NCBI GenBank assembly: GCA_018221245.1
Contig: JAAOYH010000036.1
Coordinates: forward strand, 1 to 17,476
DNA from: Candidatus Woesearchaeota archaeon
Lineage (GTDB): Archaea; Nanobdellota; Nanobdellia; Woesearchaeales; UBA525
Reading direction: 5' to 3'
DNA: 17,476 nucleotides
The notes below the pieces were generated by a model, which made no database searches, had not been told where the DNA came from, and saw only the letters and a program-made list of their open reading frames with translations. Made by a program: the position numbers and the translations under genes. How positions within the stretch are numbered: position 1 is the stretch's first letter; each line of letters begins with the position of its first letter. Below, one piece after another: positions 6,376 through 12,536 of this stretch.

Positions 6376-7155
6376 CTACCCTGAATTGTTGATTACAGTT
6401 ATAGAGTCTGTATCGCTGATGTCAAAACCGCTTGGCCTCCAAGGTCTCGCGGGCTCTATATCCTTGACATACACGAAATTGTGCTTCTTGTTAATCGTGT
6501 ACGTATCGTCTTTCTTTTTGAGGATATTTCTATCGACAAAATCGTCCATTATCGGAGCGTAAGCTCTCTCCAGTCTCATTCTTACTTCTGGATGTTCCAG
6601 CATGAGACCTAGAGAATCGTACTTCTTGTGTAGGCCACAATAGTGTCTGACGTACCTGTCTATGGGATCGAGCATCTTGAGGTCCATTATGCCTTCGTCC
6701 TTCATAGCAGAGAGTTGCCTCCGGACAAGCTCAGTCTTAGTTATCTTGTCGATTGTCTCAACTCTTGGATAGTTCATTATCGGTATGACTGGCTCATGAG
6801 CGACTATCTGGGATGTCTTGTAGTTGTCGAGCATCTCTGTGCTCTTTACCAGCCAGTCGAACGTGAGCTTCTCCTGTCCTTCTTGCAGATGTGGTTTGAT
6901 CATATTAACTAACTCATCATGAAACTCCTCTTTATATCTCTGCAGCCAAGAAAGGCGTCCATTAGTTTCAAGGACTACATCTATGTCTGATATCTTATCT
7001 CTCATTCCCCAGAAACCTGTTGAGTAAGAACCAGTTACGAAAGCACAGTTGATGTCCATGTTTCTGTCTATGGTCTTGACTACATGGACTATTGCTTCCA
7101 TTAATGGATTATGAGCAATCTTTTCTTCATCAACAGGCATGACTTGAGGTAACAT
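6376..7155 (-). CDS. Pol-beta-superfamily nucleotidyltransferase
   Basis: The 259-residue product has the nucleotidyltransferase signature: G42-S43 (FVTGSYSTGFWG), then SDIDVV with metal-binding D57 and D59, and a likely third acid D99 in LTFDWLV. The helical remainder (about 130-235) includes a PIDRYVRHYCGLHKKYDSLG stretch and an ERAY..MDDF helix, and the C-terminus is polar. Such enzymes transfer a nucleotide to proteins, RNA or small molecules. The substrate here is unknown. It is much larger than MNT-type antitoxins (about 100 residues). The ATG at 7155 lies about 26 bp after a TATA box (CTTATAAT on the minus strand, 7179-7186). A GTG one codon upstream is also possible. Confidence 0.75.
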   Translation of the reverse strand: MLPQVMPVDEEKIAHNPLMEAIVHVVKTIDRNMDINCAFVTGSYSTGFWGMRDKISDIDVVLETNGRLSWLQRYKEEFHDELVNMIKPHLQEGQEKLTFDWLVKSTEMLDNYKTSQIVAHEPVIPIMNYPRVETIDKITKTELVRRQLSAMKDEGIMDLKMLDPIDRYVRHYCGLHKKYDSLGLMLEHPEVRMRLERAYAPIMDDFVDRNILKKKDDTYTINKKHNFVYVKDIEPARPWRPSGFDISDTDSITVINNSG

Positions 7156-7196
7156 CACTATCGAGGAGTGAACTGTGAATTATAAGCCTTTGTATG

Positions 7197-7226
7197 CACT
7201 GGACATTAACGAGTAGCATATTTAAC
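7197..7226 (+). repeat. Imperfect direct repeat, left copy, in the hicB promoter
   Basis: The pattern is CACTGGACAT, 4 bases, [GA]AGTAGC, a few bases, TTTAAC. It recurs at 7717-7747 with nearly the same spacing. The left copy covers the TATA-like ATATTTAAC that drives hicB, so the upstream half could be a regulator site. Confidence 0.4.
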
Positions 7227-7248
7227 TCTATATCCATCTCCATTTTTC

Positions 7249-7491
7249 ATGACACAACCGTTAAATACTCAGCTTGCCGGAACAGATGATATGAAGTATA
7301 AGGTGCTCGTGGAGAAAGACGCAGAGGGATGGTTTGTTGGAGAGGTCGTCGGCCTACCTGGATGCCACACTCAAGCTCGCTCGCTCGAGAACCTCAGGGA
7401 GAGGATGAAAGAGGCCATTGTTGCCTACACTAACGATACCCCTCCCACTCTAGAAACAACTTTTGTTGATGTATGGGATCTAGAGGCTTAA
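7249..7491 (+). CDS. hicB: HicB-family antitoxin
   Basis: The 80-residue product carries a partial RNase-H-like HicB fold. The strand KYKVLVEKDAEGWFVGEVVGLPGC is followed by HTQARSLENLRERMKEAIVAY, the classical helix. HicB antitoxins neutralise HicA by direct binding. No C-terminal RHH or HTH DNA-binding domain is present, as in the short HicB type, so any autoregulation would depend on other factors. ATG 7249 is 26 bp after a TATA-like box. An internal ATG (7291) starts closer to the domain and is the alternative. The last 19 nt overlap hicA. The order here is antitoxin first. Confidence 0.88.
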   Translation: MTQPLNTQLAGTDDMKYKVLVEKDAEGWFVGEVVGLPGCHTQARSLENLRERMKEAIVAYTNDTPPTLETTFVDVWDLEA

Positions 7492-7712
7492 AGCTTCCGC
7501 GTCTTACTGGCAAGCAGCTCGCGAAGATTGTACTAAAACTTGGCTTTGATCACATCAGAACTACTGGGAGTCATCATATTTACGAGCATCCCGACGGAAG
7601 AAAGATAGTTATTCCCCAACATGCAGGAGAAATCCTCGGACCGGGGCTCCTAAATAGAATTGTGAAAAAAGAATTAGGCTTATCCTGTGAAGAATTCATG
7701 AAAAGTCTTTGA
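7473..7712 (+). CDS. hicA: HicA-family mRNA interferase toxin
   Basis: The 79-residue product has the dsRBD-like HicA fold: KLPRLTGKQLAKIVLKLGF, then TTGSHHIYEHPDGRKIVIP with the conserved His (H34 or H35) needed for RNA cleavage, then the PQHAGE loop and a helix NRIVKKELGLSCEEF. Length and motif order are normal. HicA toxins cut mRNA independently of the ribosome in studied cases. It overlaps hicB by 19 nt, which supports coupled translation. The ATG at 7473 is the only in-frame start near the KLPRL strand. Confidence 0.9.
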   Translation: MGSRGLKLPRLTGKQLAKIVLKLGFDHIRTTGSHHIYEHPDGRKIVIPQHAGEILGPGLLNRIVKKELGLSCEEFMKSL

Positions 7713-7716
7713 TTAT

Positions 7717-7747
7717 CACTGGACATGGGCAAGTAGCGTTCTTTAAC
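7717..7747 (+). repeat. Imperfect direct repeat, right copy, after hicA
   Basis: It starts with the same CACTGGACAT as 7197, followed by AAGTAGC and CTTTAACC. Together the two copies bracket the hicBA module. The TTTAAC of this copy would place a start near 7768, upstream of the RHH antitoxin. Confidence 0.4.
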
Positions 7748-7781
7748 CATAACAACATTCACAAGTCATGCCACCGAAACG

Positions 7782-7813
7782 CATAAATATACCAAGGTAT
7801 ACCTCAGTATACC
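7782..7813 (+). promoter_or_regulatory. TATA box plus phased operator of the RHH-RelE operon
   Basis: The TATA-like CATAAATA (7782-7789) is about 26 bp before the ATG. TATACC occurs at 7788, 7798 and 7808, exactly 10 bp apart. The same bases also form inverted repeats: TATACC-AA-GGTATA (7788-7801) and GGTATAC-CTCA-GTATACC (7796-7813). The array runs from the TATA box to the base before the ATG, so a bound repressor would block transcription initiation. RHH antitoxins commonly bind such one-helical-turn arrays. Confidence 0.65.
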
Positions 7814-8050
7814 ATGACAACCACAATAAAGCTTCACATAGCCACAAAATCAGCTCTGGACGGCTACAAGGAGGCGGTCGGAGAGTCTTACGACGAGGTC
7901 ATCAAGAAGCTAATCTACATAGCAAAGGTGGCTCGACATGACCCGAAGCTCAGCAAAGAGACAGTCATCCAGATCGAGAAGGCAAGAACAAGACTCAAGA
8001 AAGGACAATACCTCACCGAAGCCCAAGCAAAGAAAAAGCTCGGACTATAG
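7814..8050 (+). CDS. Ribbon-helix-helix antitoxin
   Basis: The 78-residue product begins with a ribbon strand MTTTIKLHIATKSALDGYKEAVGE, then helix SYDEVIKKLIYIAKVA, a classical RHH DNA-binding domain. The basic C-terminal half (about 45-78, KARTRLKKGQYLTEAQAKKKLGL) would wrap the toxin. The ATG follows directly after a phased palindromic operator, which supports autoregulation. The stop codon lies at the point where the RelE domain of the next frame begins. RHH antitoxins paired with RelE-type toxins are well known in archaea and bacteria. Confidence 0.85.
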   Translation: MTTTIKLHIATKSALDGYKEAVGESYDEVIKKLIYIAKVARHDPKLSKETVIQIEKARTRLKKGQYLTEAQAKKKLGL

Positions 8051-8303
8051 AATACTCTTCGACGAGAAAGCAATAGATGTTCTAGAAAATATTCAACAGA
8101 AAAAGAAGATTTACAACAAGATAATCTCGACTAAGGAAAACCCGTTCAGATACTTCAAAAAACTGAAAGATTCATCAGGTTACAGGATGAGAGTTGGAGA
8201 CTACAGAATCATCTCAGACATCTATGAGAAAACAATCCACATAACTGCAATAGGACACAGAAGCACCATATATAAAAGAACACTTAAAAAGGCAAAGAGA
8301 TAA
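7938..8303 (+). CDS. relE: RelE-family toxin with uncertain start codon
   Basis: The recognisable domain begins at YRILFDEKAIDVLENI (codon for Y at 8046) and runs to RMRVGDYRIISDIYEKTIHITAIGHRSTIYKR, with the Arg/His/Tyr pattern of RelE toxins. Its length from 8046 to the TAA at 8301-8303 is 85 residues, normal for the family. There is no ATG, GTG or TTG between ATG 7938 and the domain. The coordinate given is the only canonical start, but the 36 residues it adds are basic, low-complexity shadow of the antitoxin gene and are probably not real. Candidates are an ATA codon at 8052, or a lost start where TCG stands at 8040. If no start works, the toxin is dead. Confidence 0.65.
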   Translation: MTRSSAKRQSSRSRRQEQDSRKDNTSPKPKQRKSSDYRILFDEKAIDVLENIQQKKKIYNKIISTKENPFRYFKKLKDSSGYRMRVGDYRIISDIYEKTIHITAIGHRSTIYKRTLKKAKR

Positions 8304-8312
8304 TATCAGAAC

Positions 8313-8951
8313 ATGCGCCACGAGATAACAGCAGGCATATTCATCGTTGCAGTATTCATCATGTTCATTCTCATAGAGATCGTTGGAATTCCTTGGGTAG
8401 AAGAACCAGAACCTATCCCGCCAGCACCCATAGACATAGAGGGAGTTCTCGTCCAGATAGAAGAGATAAAGGAAGAACCAAAAGAAGAAACACAAGAACT
8501 AATCCTAGAAGATGACGCAGAAGAGTTCGAGCACGGAATTGACAAGATCTTTGGAGAACTAGAAAGGGACAGCGCCATCAAAAGAATCGGTTGCATCGCT
8601 GAAGAGAGAAAGATATCCTTCACAATAGAGAACCCCACAACAGTAAGCTGGCACCTGGACAAGAAAGTGCCCTTCCCACCACCAAAAGGATTGGTAACAG
8701 TCAGCATAGTCCTCAACAGCGTCGAAGGCAACAACCCGCTTGGTGTAACATTCAACAACGAAGAGATGTTCGGTCCAAAGAAACCCTTCTCTGAGAACTG
8801 CGAGGGCGATGCGATACTAGAACCGGGAGAAAGCACCACCTGCACAGTCTGGCCTGTACCTCTCAAGAAAGACAATGCCTTTGATGGCGGAACTAATGAA
8901 TTACAATTACTAGCTCCGGGCGCTTCGGTAGTAGAGACCTTCTTGTGCTAA
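8313..8951 (+). CDS. Membrane-anchored envelope protein, FGPxxPFSENC family
   Basis: The 212-residue product has one N-terminal helix (about 5-25, AGIFIVAVFIMFILIEIVGI), an acidic Pro/Glu linker (26-75), then an extracellular beta domain. It is a paralogue of the lipoprotein at 12537. Shared landmarks are GIDKIFG / GLDKVFG, a W-x-L..KV-x-FPP stretch, an LNS strand, FGPKKPFSENC / FGPGWPFSENC, TCTVxPVxLK and a final F-x-C. Four Cys (in RIGC, SENC, TCTV and the end) may form disulfides. It starts 9 nt after the RelE-family stop. A TATA-like ATATATAAAA (8267-8276) suggests its own transcript. Function unknown, probably outside the cell. Confidence 0.75.
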   Translation: MRHEITAGIFIVAVFIMFILIEIVGIPWVEEPEPIPPAPIDIEGVLVQIEEIKEEPKEETQELILEDDAEEFEHGIDKIFGELERDSAIKRIGCIAEERKISFTIENPTTVSWHLDKKVPFPPPKGLVTVSIVLNSVEGNNPLGVTFNNEEMFGPKKPFSENCEGDAILEPGESTTCTVWPVPLKKDNAFDGGTNELQLLAPGASVVETFLC

Positions 8952-8975
8952 GCTAAGAATAGATTTCTAAAAAAA

Positions 8976-9053
8976 GGGAAGACCGAAGCCAATCGCGTTG
9001 TTACCGACCACCACCGACCGCGGCCTTCTTGGTATCAGTCCGGGAACTTCCCC
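8976..9053. other. GC-rich, structured intergenic element (possible small RNA or 3' UTR)
   Basis: About 62 percent GC against a lower-GC background, with no good ORF. The flanks GGGAAG (8976-8981) and CTTCCC (9047-9052) pair to close it, and ACC / GGT stretches inside could extend the stem. GGGAAcTTCCC (9042-9052) is an alternative hairpin. On the minus strand it ends in seven T directly after CTTCCC (8969-8975), which would act as a terminator for an RNA or for the 9071-9559 transcript. Strand and function are uncertain. Confidence 0.35.
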
Positions 9054-9066
9054 TTATTAAGGACCA

Positions 9067-9084
9067 AGTATCATTTATGATACT
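9067..9084. repeat. Perfect inverted repeat over a stop codon
   Basis: AGTATCA-TTTA-TGATACT has 7-bp arms and a 4-nt loop and covers the last codons and TGA of the 9071-9559 gene. It may be a 3'-end stabilising hairpin. No T-run follows it directly. Confidence 0.35.
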
Positions 9085-9559
9085 GTTTCTTCATGAGATT
9101 GTAGAACTTGTGCTCGACGTCTTCAGGATTCTTTACAGCCCTAAGAATGAAGTCCTCCCTACCTTCCTCATCCTGGTACATGACTCTGATATCGGCCACA
9201 TGGAACGCTCGTTGCCAGAGCTTCTGCTCGTGCTTCAACTTCCTAATCTGGTTGTACGGTATGCTCTGCCTTCTTTTTATAATCAGATCAAACTCAGATA
9301 CGAAACGATTCTCGTAGAAATAGTAAGTGGTCCTGTGATAACGGATGATCTTGTGCTTCACGTGGAAGAAACTGAGGACGAATATCCCGGGGAACAGCAC
9401 AGAAGCCAGCCAGATCTCATTATAATCAACTATTGACTGGAACCTAAGAACAATCATTACAATAATAGTGGCACAGAAGAACCTCCAAACCCACCTGATA
9501 TAATTAGGGAACAGGGCAGCCACAATGTTTGGCTTCACCTTGAAGATTATCTTTGCCAT
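9071..9559 (-). CDS. Membrane protein with bacterial PH-like (bPH_2, YdbT type) domain
   Basis: The 162-residue product has two helices (about 21-40, FFCATIIVMIVL; 50-67, LASVLFPGIFVLSFF) and a cytoplasmic domain. This begins RTTYYFYENRFVSEFDLIIKRRQSIPYNQIRKLKHEQKLWQRAF and continues VADIRVMYQDEEGREDFILRAVKNPEDV. That is the bPH_2 pattern: tolerant first strand, RRxxIPYxxI, a short helix with a QR, and a final strand followed by a helix with NPEDV. Such proteins are widespread and of unknown molecular function. A TATA box (CTTATATTC, 9580-9587) lies about 26 bp before the ATG. Its stop lies in an inverted repeat. Confidence 0.75.
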   Translation of the reverse strand: MAKIIFKVKPNIVAALFPNYIRWVWRFFCATIIVMIVLRFQSIVDYNEIWLASVLFPGIFVLSFFHVKHKIIRYHRTTYYFYENRFVSEFDLIIKRRQSIPYNQIRKLKHEQKLWQRAFHVADIRVMYQDEEGREDFILRAVKNPEDVEHKFYNLMKKQYHK

Positions 9560-9590
9560 ACTAATCCCTTAGAAGACGAGAATATAAGGG

Positions 9591-9944
9591 TTATGCCTCT
9601 GGTTCCTCTTTTCTCGACAGTTTTCCTAGGCCATACCAGAGATCGTCCATGAACTTGCCCTGCTTAGGGTTAAGAATACAGTGGGTAAGCATCCCACAAT
9701 CATAAAAAGAAATGCCCACATCATTCTTTTTCGCCGCTATCAAGTTCGCCACAGGTAACCGGTATTCAACAACCGCTTCAATCAAAAATGGAGCAAATTG
9801 CGGAAAATCGCTCCCTTTTTCCCAACTGTTAAAAGAGATTGCCATCGCAGTTTTCGCGTAATCTCTAGCATCCCTATACCCCTCTTTGAACTCGTTACAA
9901 CCACTTTTGAACCCTTCGTATCCGTCTACAATCCCTTCGAGCAT
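9591..9944 (-). CDS. Hypothetical soluble protein
   Basis: The 117-residue product has no signal or membrane segment. The N-terminal half is helical and aromatic-rich (VDGYEGFKSGCNEFKEGYRDARDYAK). The C-terminal half has a weakly hydrophobic FLIEAVVEYRLPVANLIAAKK and a CGMLTHC Cys pair. The ATG at 9944 is set by a TATA box (TTTTTATAGA on the minus strand, 9965-9974). It lies just downstream of tRNA-Gln on the same strand. No family recognised. Confidence 0.6.
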   Translation of the reverse strand: MLEGIVDGYEGFKSGCNEFKEGYRDARDYAKTAMAISFNSWEKGSDFPQFAPFLIEAVVEYRLPVANLIAAKKNDVGISFYDCGMLTHCILNPKQGKFMDDLWYGLGKLSRKEEPEA

Positions 9945-9985
9945 ACTGACAGGGTTCTATCAATCTATAAAAATATTCCTGAGAA

Positions 9986-10058
9986 TAGCCCCGCGCGGAT
10001 TTGAACCGCGGTCACCAGCTCCAAAGGCTGGTATGATTGGCCACTACACTACGGGGCT
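9986..10058 (-). tRNA. trnQ: tRNA-Gln (anticodon UUG)
   Basis: All four arms fold: acceptor AGCCCCG / CGGGGCT with discriminator A, a short D stem, anticodon stem CCAGC / GCTGG with loop CTTTGGA, and T stem CGCGG / CCGCG with loop TTCAAAT. Position 33 is T and positions 34-36 are TTG, so the tRNA reads CAA as Gln. There is no intron and no encoded CCA. A TATA-like box (TTTTTATACG on the minus strand, 10081-10090) sits about 28 bp before the 5' end and overlaps the end of the upstream gene. Confidence 0.95.
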
Positions 10059-10090
10059 TTAACAACCAAGAAAAACTAACCGTATAAAAA

Positions 10091-10741
10091 CTATTCGAGC
10101 TTTTTTTGCTCAGCAGCTATCGCGCTCCTACAAATAGAACGCGTAGAGGAGTTCTCAAGATCTGAGCAGAGATCCTCATCCATAAGCTTGATTGCCACAT
10201 TAGTGACGCACCATTCATTCCACCAAGCGTCAGATATCATAGAACAAATGGTATGATCATCGTTCTCGGCAGCACGGAAGAAGTAGCATTTGATCTGCCT
10301 GGTCTCATTACGAACGAACATGCACGCCTCAGGATCCTTTTCATCGGAAGCAATATCATATGCGCAGTCATCGCCGTACTGGAATGGCCCTATACCCTCG
10401 CACATCGAGCTCTCTTTCGTAATCTGTGCGAGCTCAAAGAGGCATTTATCCTTAGGAGGACCATCTATTAATCCTTCACACAACAGGACATCCTCCCTCT
10501 CCACAGCCACTCCTGACACACAGAACTCCGAAGGAATCTCGTCAAGTATCAGAGAACATATCTCGGAGTCTCCTGTAGATGCAGCAATATCGGTATAGCA
10601 CCAAGTTTTCAGGTCGATATCTGATAGGTGTGCGCAACTCGCCACGTCGTTATCTGCTATGGCCTTCTGGACCACGCAGGCATCATCGCAGGCGCTGCAA
10701 CTTACAAGGAAAATCAATCCTATGAGTATCAACCATCTCAT
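10091..10741 (-). CDS. Lipoprotein with seven perfectly spaced 26-residue Cys repeats
   Basis: The 216-residue product starts with a lipoprotein signal (MRWLILIGLIFLVSC, predicted lipidated C15). Residues 22-204 alternate C-x13-C-x11-C with no insertion or deletion: Cys at 22, 48, 74, 100, 126, 152, 178, 204 and at 36, 62, 88, 114, 140, 166, 192. Each unit also has C-x3-[IVLR]-A and an acidic centre (D or E) before its second Cys. This suggests a helical-hairpin solenoid stapled by disulfides. I recall similar AxxxxDxxxC..C repeats in secreted archaeal and bacterial proteins but know no function. The ATG at 10741 is set by a TATA box (ATATTTAAGC on the minus strand) 26 bp away, which rules out the longer ORF. 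Confidence 0.8.
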   Translation of the reverse strand: MRWLILIGLIFLVSCSACDDACVVQKAIADNDVASCAHLSDIDLKTWCYTDIAASTGDSEICSLILDEIPSEFCVSGVAVEREDVLLCEGLIDGPPKDKCLFELAQITKESSMCEGIGPFQYGDDCAYDIASDEKDPEACMFVRNETRQIKCYFFRAAENDDHTICSMISDAWWNEWCVTNVAIKLMDEDLCSDLENSSTRSICRSAIAAEQKKLE

Positions 10742-10866
10742 AAACACAGGCACAACAGACTTGCTTAAATATCTTGCGCCCGTCAATAACGCCTGTTCTC
10801 ACTCTAAGAGAGAAACATATTTATATCTTAGCGATGTACTGGCAGTAAGACAAAGGGGTCGGTAAC

Positions 10867-12057
10867 ATGAGATACCTTATCATAACATTGCTGCTCGTGC
10901 TGGCATTTCTCGCAGGATGCGTAGAGATAGAACCAGCAGATAAAGACACAGATCTCGGCGGATTCAGCCCAGTAGAAGATGTCCCAGTAGAGGACAAACC
11001 CGTTGACGAAGCACCAGAAGAGGTGCCGGACGAGAAGATCTACTTCACGCTAGAAGCCGTTGAAGGCGACATGATCAAGCTCGCACCCGAAGCCGTAGAC
11101 CCGGATGGTGACGTCATCACGTATGACTTCAAGGATCCGTTCGACAAGCACGGCGAGTGGCAGACTCAGCTAGGGGATGAAGGTACACACTTCGTCACTG
11201 TAGTTGCCACAGACGGAAAAGGTGGGCGCACTGTAGAGACAATCAAGATCAACGTGGCAAGAGCCAACAGGCCACCACTCGTTGAGTGCCAGCAGATAGT
11301 GATTGGTGAAGGCGCAGAGCTCAACCTGCACGACTTCTGCACAATCTCTGACGAGGACGACAACGAGGTCGTTGTAACGTATGGCGGCTGGATGACTAGC
11401 TGGCGATACCAGACCACGTACGATGACGCAGGCACACACACTGTACTGATTACAGCTTCAGACAAGAAGGACAACGAAGTCTTGCACATTGTGAAGAAGG
11501 ATATCACCGTCACAGTGCAGGATGTTAACAGGGCACCAATCTTCCCAGAGGCGTTCCCGGCAAAGATCTCAGCCACAGAGCAGGATGTAATAAGCCTGCC
11601 CGTCGTCGATATCACTGACCCTGATGGAGATGAGATCACCGTGACCTTCTCCGATCCGTTCGATGACAAAGGCATCTGGAAGACAAGCATCGATGATGCA
11701 GGGTCCTACTCTATCGACGTTGTAGCTTCAGATGGAGAGATGAGCGAGAAGAGGACAGTGACCATCGAGCTAGGCCTCTTGAACACCGTGCCAGTGCTCA
11801 AGCAGATTGGCAAGATTGTAGTGGATGAGGGTGAGACTATCGAGCTCCCGATCAGCGCGTCTGACAGGGAAGGAGACCCACTCACTCTAGACATTACTGG
11901 CTGGATGACTTCGGACACGTATAAGACAACGTATAGCGACGCTGGCGAGTACACCGTCAAGATTACAGTAACTGACGGCGTCTTCACGGCGAGCGAGGTA
12001 GTGGACATCACAGTGAATGACGTGAACAGGCCTCCCGTCTTCATTGTGCCAGGGTGA
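10867..12057 (+). CDS. Lipoprotein with four Ig/cadherin-like beta repeats
   Basis: The 396-residue product has a lipobox (MRYLIITLLLVLAFLAGC, C18), an acidic V/P/E linker (19-57) and four beta-sandwich repeats of about 80-90 residues. Each repeat has an entry [PD]-D-G-D or related acidic calcium-like loop, a Dx[AG]GxYxVxVxxxD strand and an NRPP/NRAP-type linker (LLNTVP after the third). Repeats 1 and 3 share DPFD-x2-G-x-W. Repeats 2 and 4 share GWMTS-x2-Y-x-TTY. Proteins like this act as surface adhesins or spacers. The ATG follows an AAAGGGGTCGG leader, and the TATA box (about 10816-10825) is further upstream, so it is not leaderless. It overlaps the next gene by GTGA. Confidence 0.8.
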   Translation: MRYLIITLLLVLAFLAGCVEIEPADKDTDLGGFSPVEDVPVEDKPVDEAPEEVPDEKIYFTLEAVEGDMIKLAPEAVDPDGDVITYDFKDPFDKHGEWQTQLGDEGTHFVTVVATDGKGGRTVETIKINVARANRPPLVECQQIVIGEGAELNLHDFCTISDEDDNEVVVTYGGWMTSWRYQTTYDDAGTHTVLITASDKKDNEVLHIVKKDITVTVQDVNRAPIFPEAFPAKISATEQDVISLPVVDITDPDGDEITVTFSDPFDDKGIWKTSIDDAGSYSIDVVASDGEMSEKRTVTIELGLLNTVPVLKQIGKIVVDEGETIELPISASDREGDPLTLDITGWMTSDTYKTTYSDAGEYTVKITVTDGVFTASEVVDITVNDVNRPPVFIVPG

Positions 12058-12467
12058 TTTCCTTGTTTTCTTTTCGTTATTTAGCTTTGGGAGGGGCATT
12101 GCTCCTAGCAGGATGCTCTAACAGTGATACAACAGGCTACGTGAGCTCTTTCCAAAGACAATCGGATCCAACAGGAAAGCAACAACGAATTAAAGTAACT
12201 CTGGACAACGATTGGTGCGGATATATCAATGACAAATATAAACACAATATTAACCCCGTTCAGCCTAGGCTTTATGAATGGGTGTATAATAATCTTGATG
12301 AAGAGTTCAGGAAGCTTGAGGCGTTCGAGACCCACAAGACACCCGTCGTTGCAAGACGCATTAATTCAGCTCGTTATTCTTTTTATGATGATGATTATGG
12401 ATGTTTAAACAATGTAATTATCGAACCTGATAAAGACAATCATCAGGCATGGTTGAACGTTGAGTAG
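12054..12467 (+). CDS. Small lipoprotein, function unknown
   Basis: The 137-residue product has a lipoprotein signal (RYLALGGALLLAGC, C21) and a mature polar domain with two further Cys (DNDWCGYIND near the start, DDDYGCLNN near the end). These could form one disulfide. The GTG at 12054 overlaps the TGA of the preceding gene (GTGA), so it is translationally coupled and probably works in the same envelope complex. It looks more AT-rich than its neighbour. No family recognised. Confidence 0.7.
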   Translation: MISLFSFRYLALGGALLLAGCSNSDTTGYVSSFQRQSDPTGKQQRIKVTLDNDWCGYINDKYKHNINPVQPRLYEWVYNNLDEEFRKLEAFETHKTPVVARRINSARYSFYDDDYGCLNNVIIEPDKDNHQAWLNVE

Positions 12468-12536
12468 TTCTTTTTTCTTAATTATTATATACTAGATAGA
12501 GATAGCACTATCAACCCAAGGGGTGGAGGAATCACT

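Noticed and set aside
6376..7155. MNT/HEPN-type antitoxin
   Set aside because: The protein is more than twice the length of MNT antitoxins and has no HEPN partner next to it. The general nucleotidyltransferase call is safer.
7768..7940. ATG at 7768 placed about 26 bp after TTTAAC in the right repeat copy
   Set aside because: The frame reads through the operator and the antitoxin gene with a basic, shadow-like composition, so I take it as chance. The repeat promoter itself may still be real.
9029..9436. Plus-strand 135-residue ORF
   Set aside because: It mirrors the bPH-domain gene on the other strand, which has a recognised domain and a correctly placed TATA box.
10787..10866. Possible attachment site or integrated element at tRNA-Gln
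   Set aside because: I find no second copy of the tRNA 3' end and no integrase in the window.
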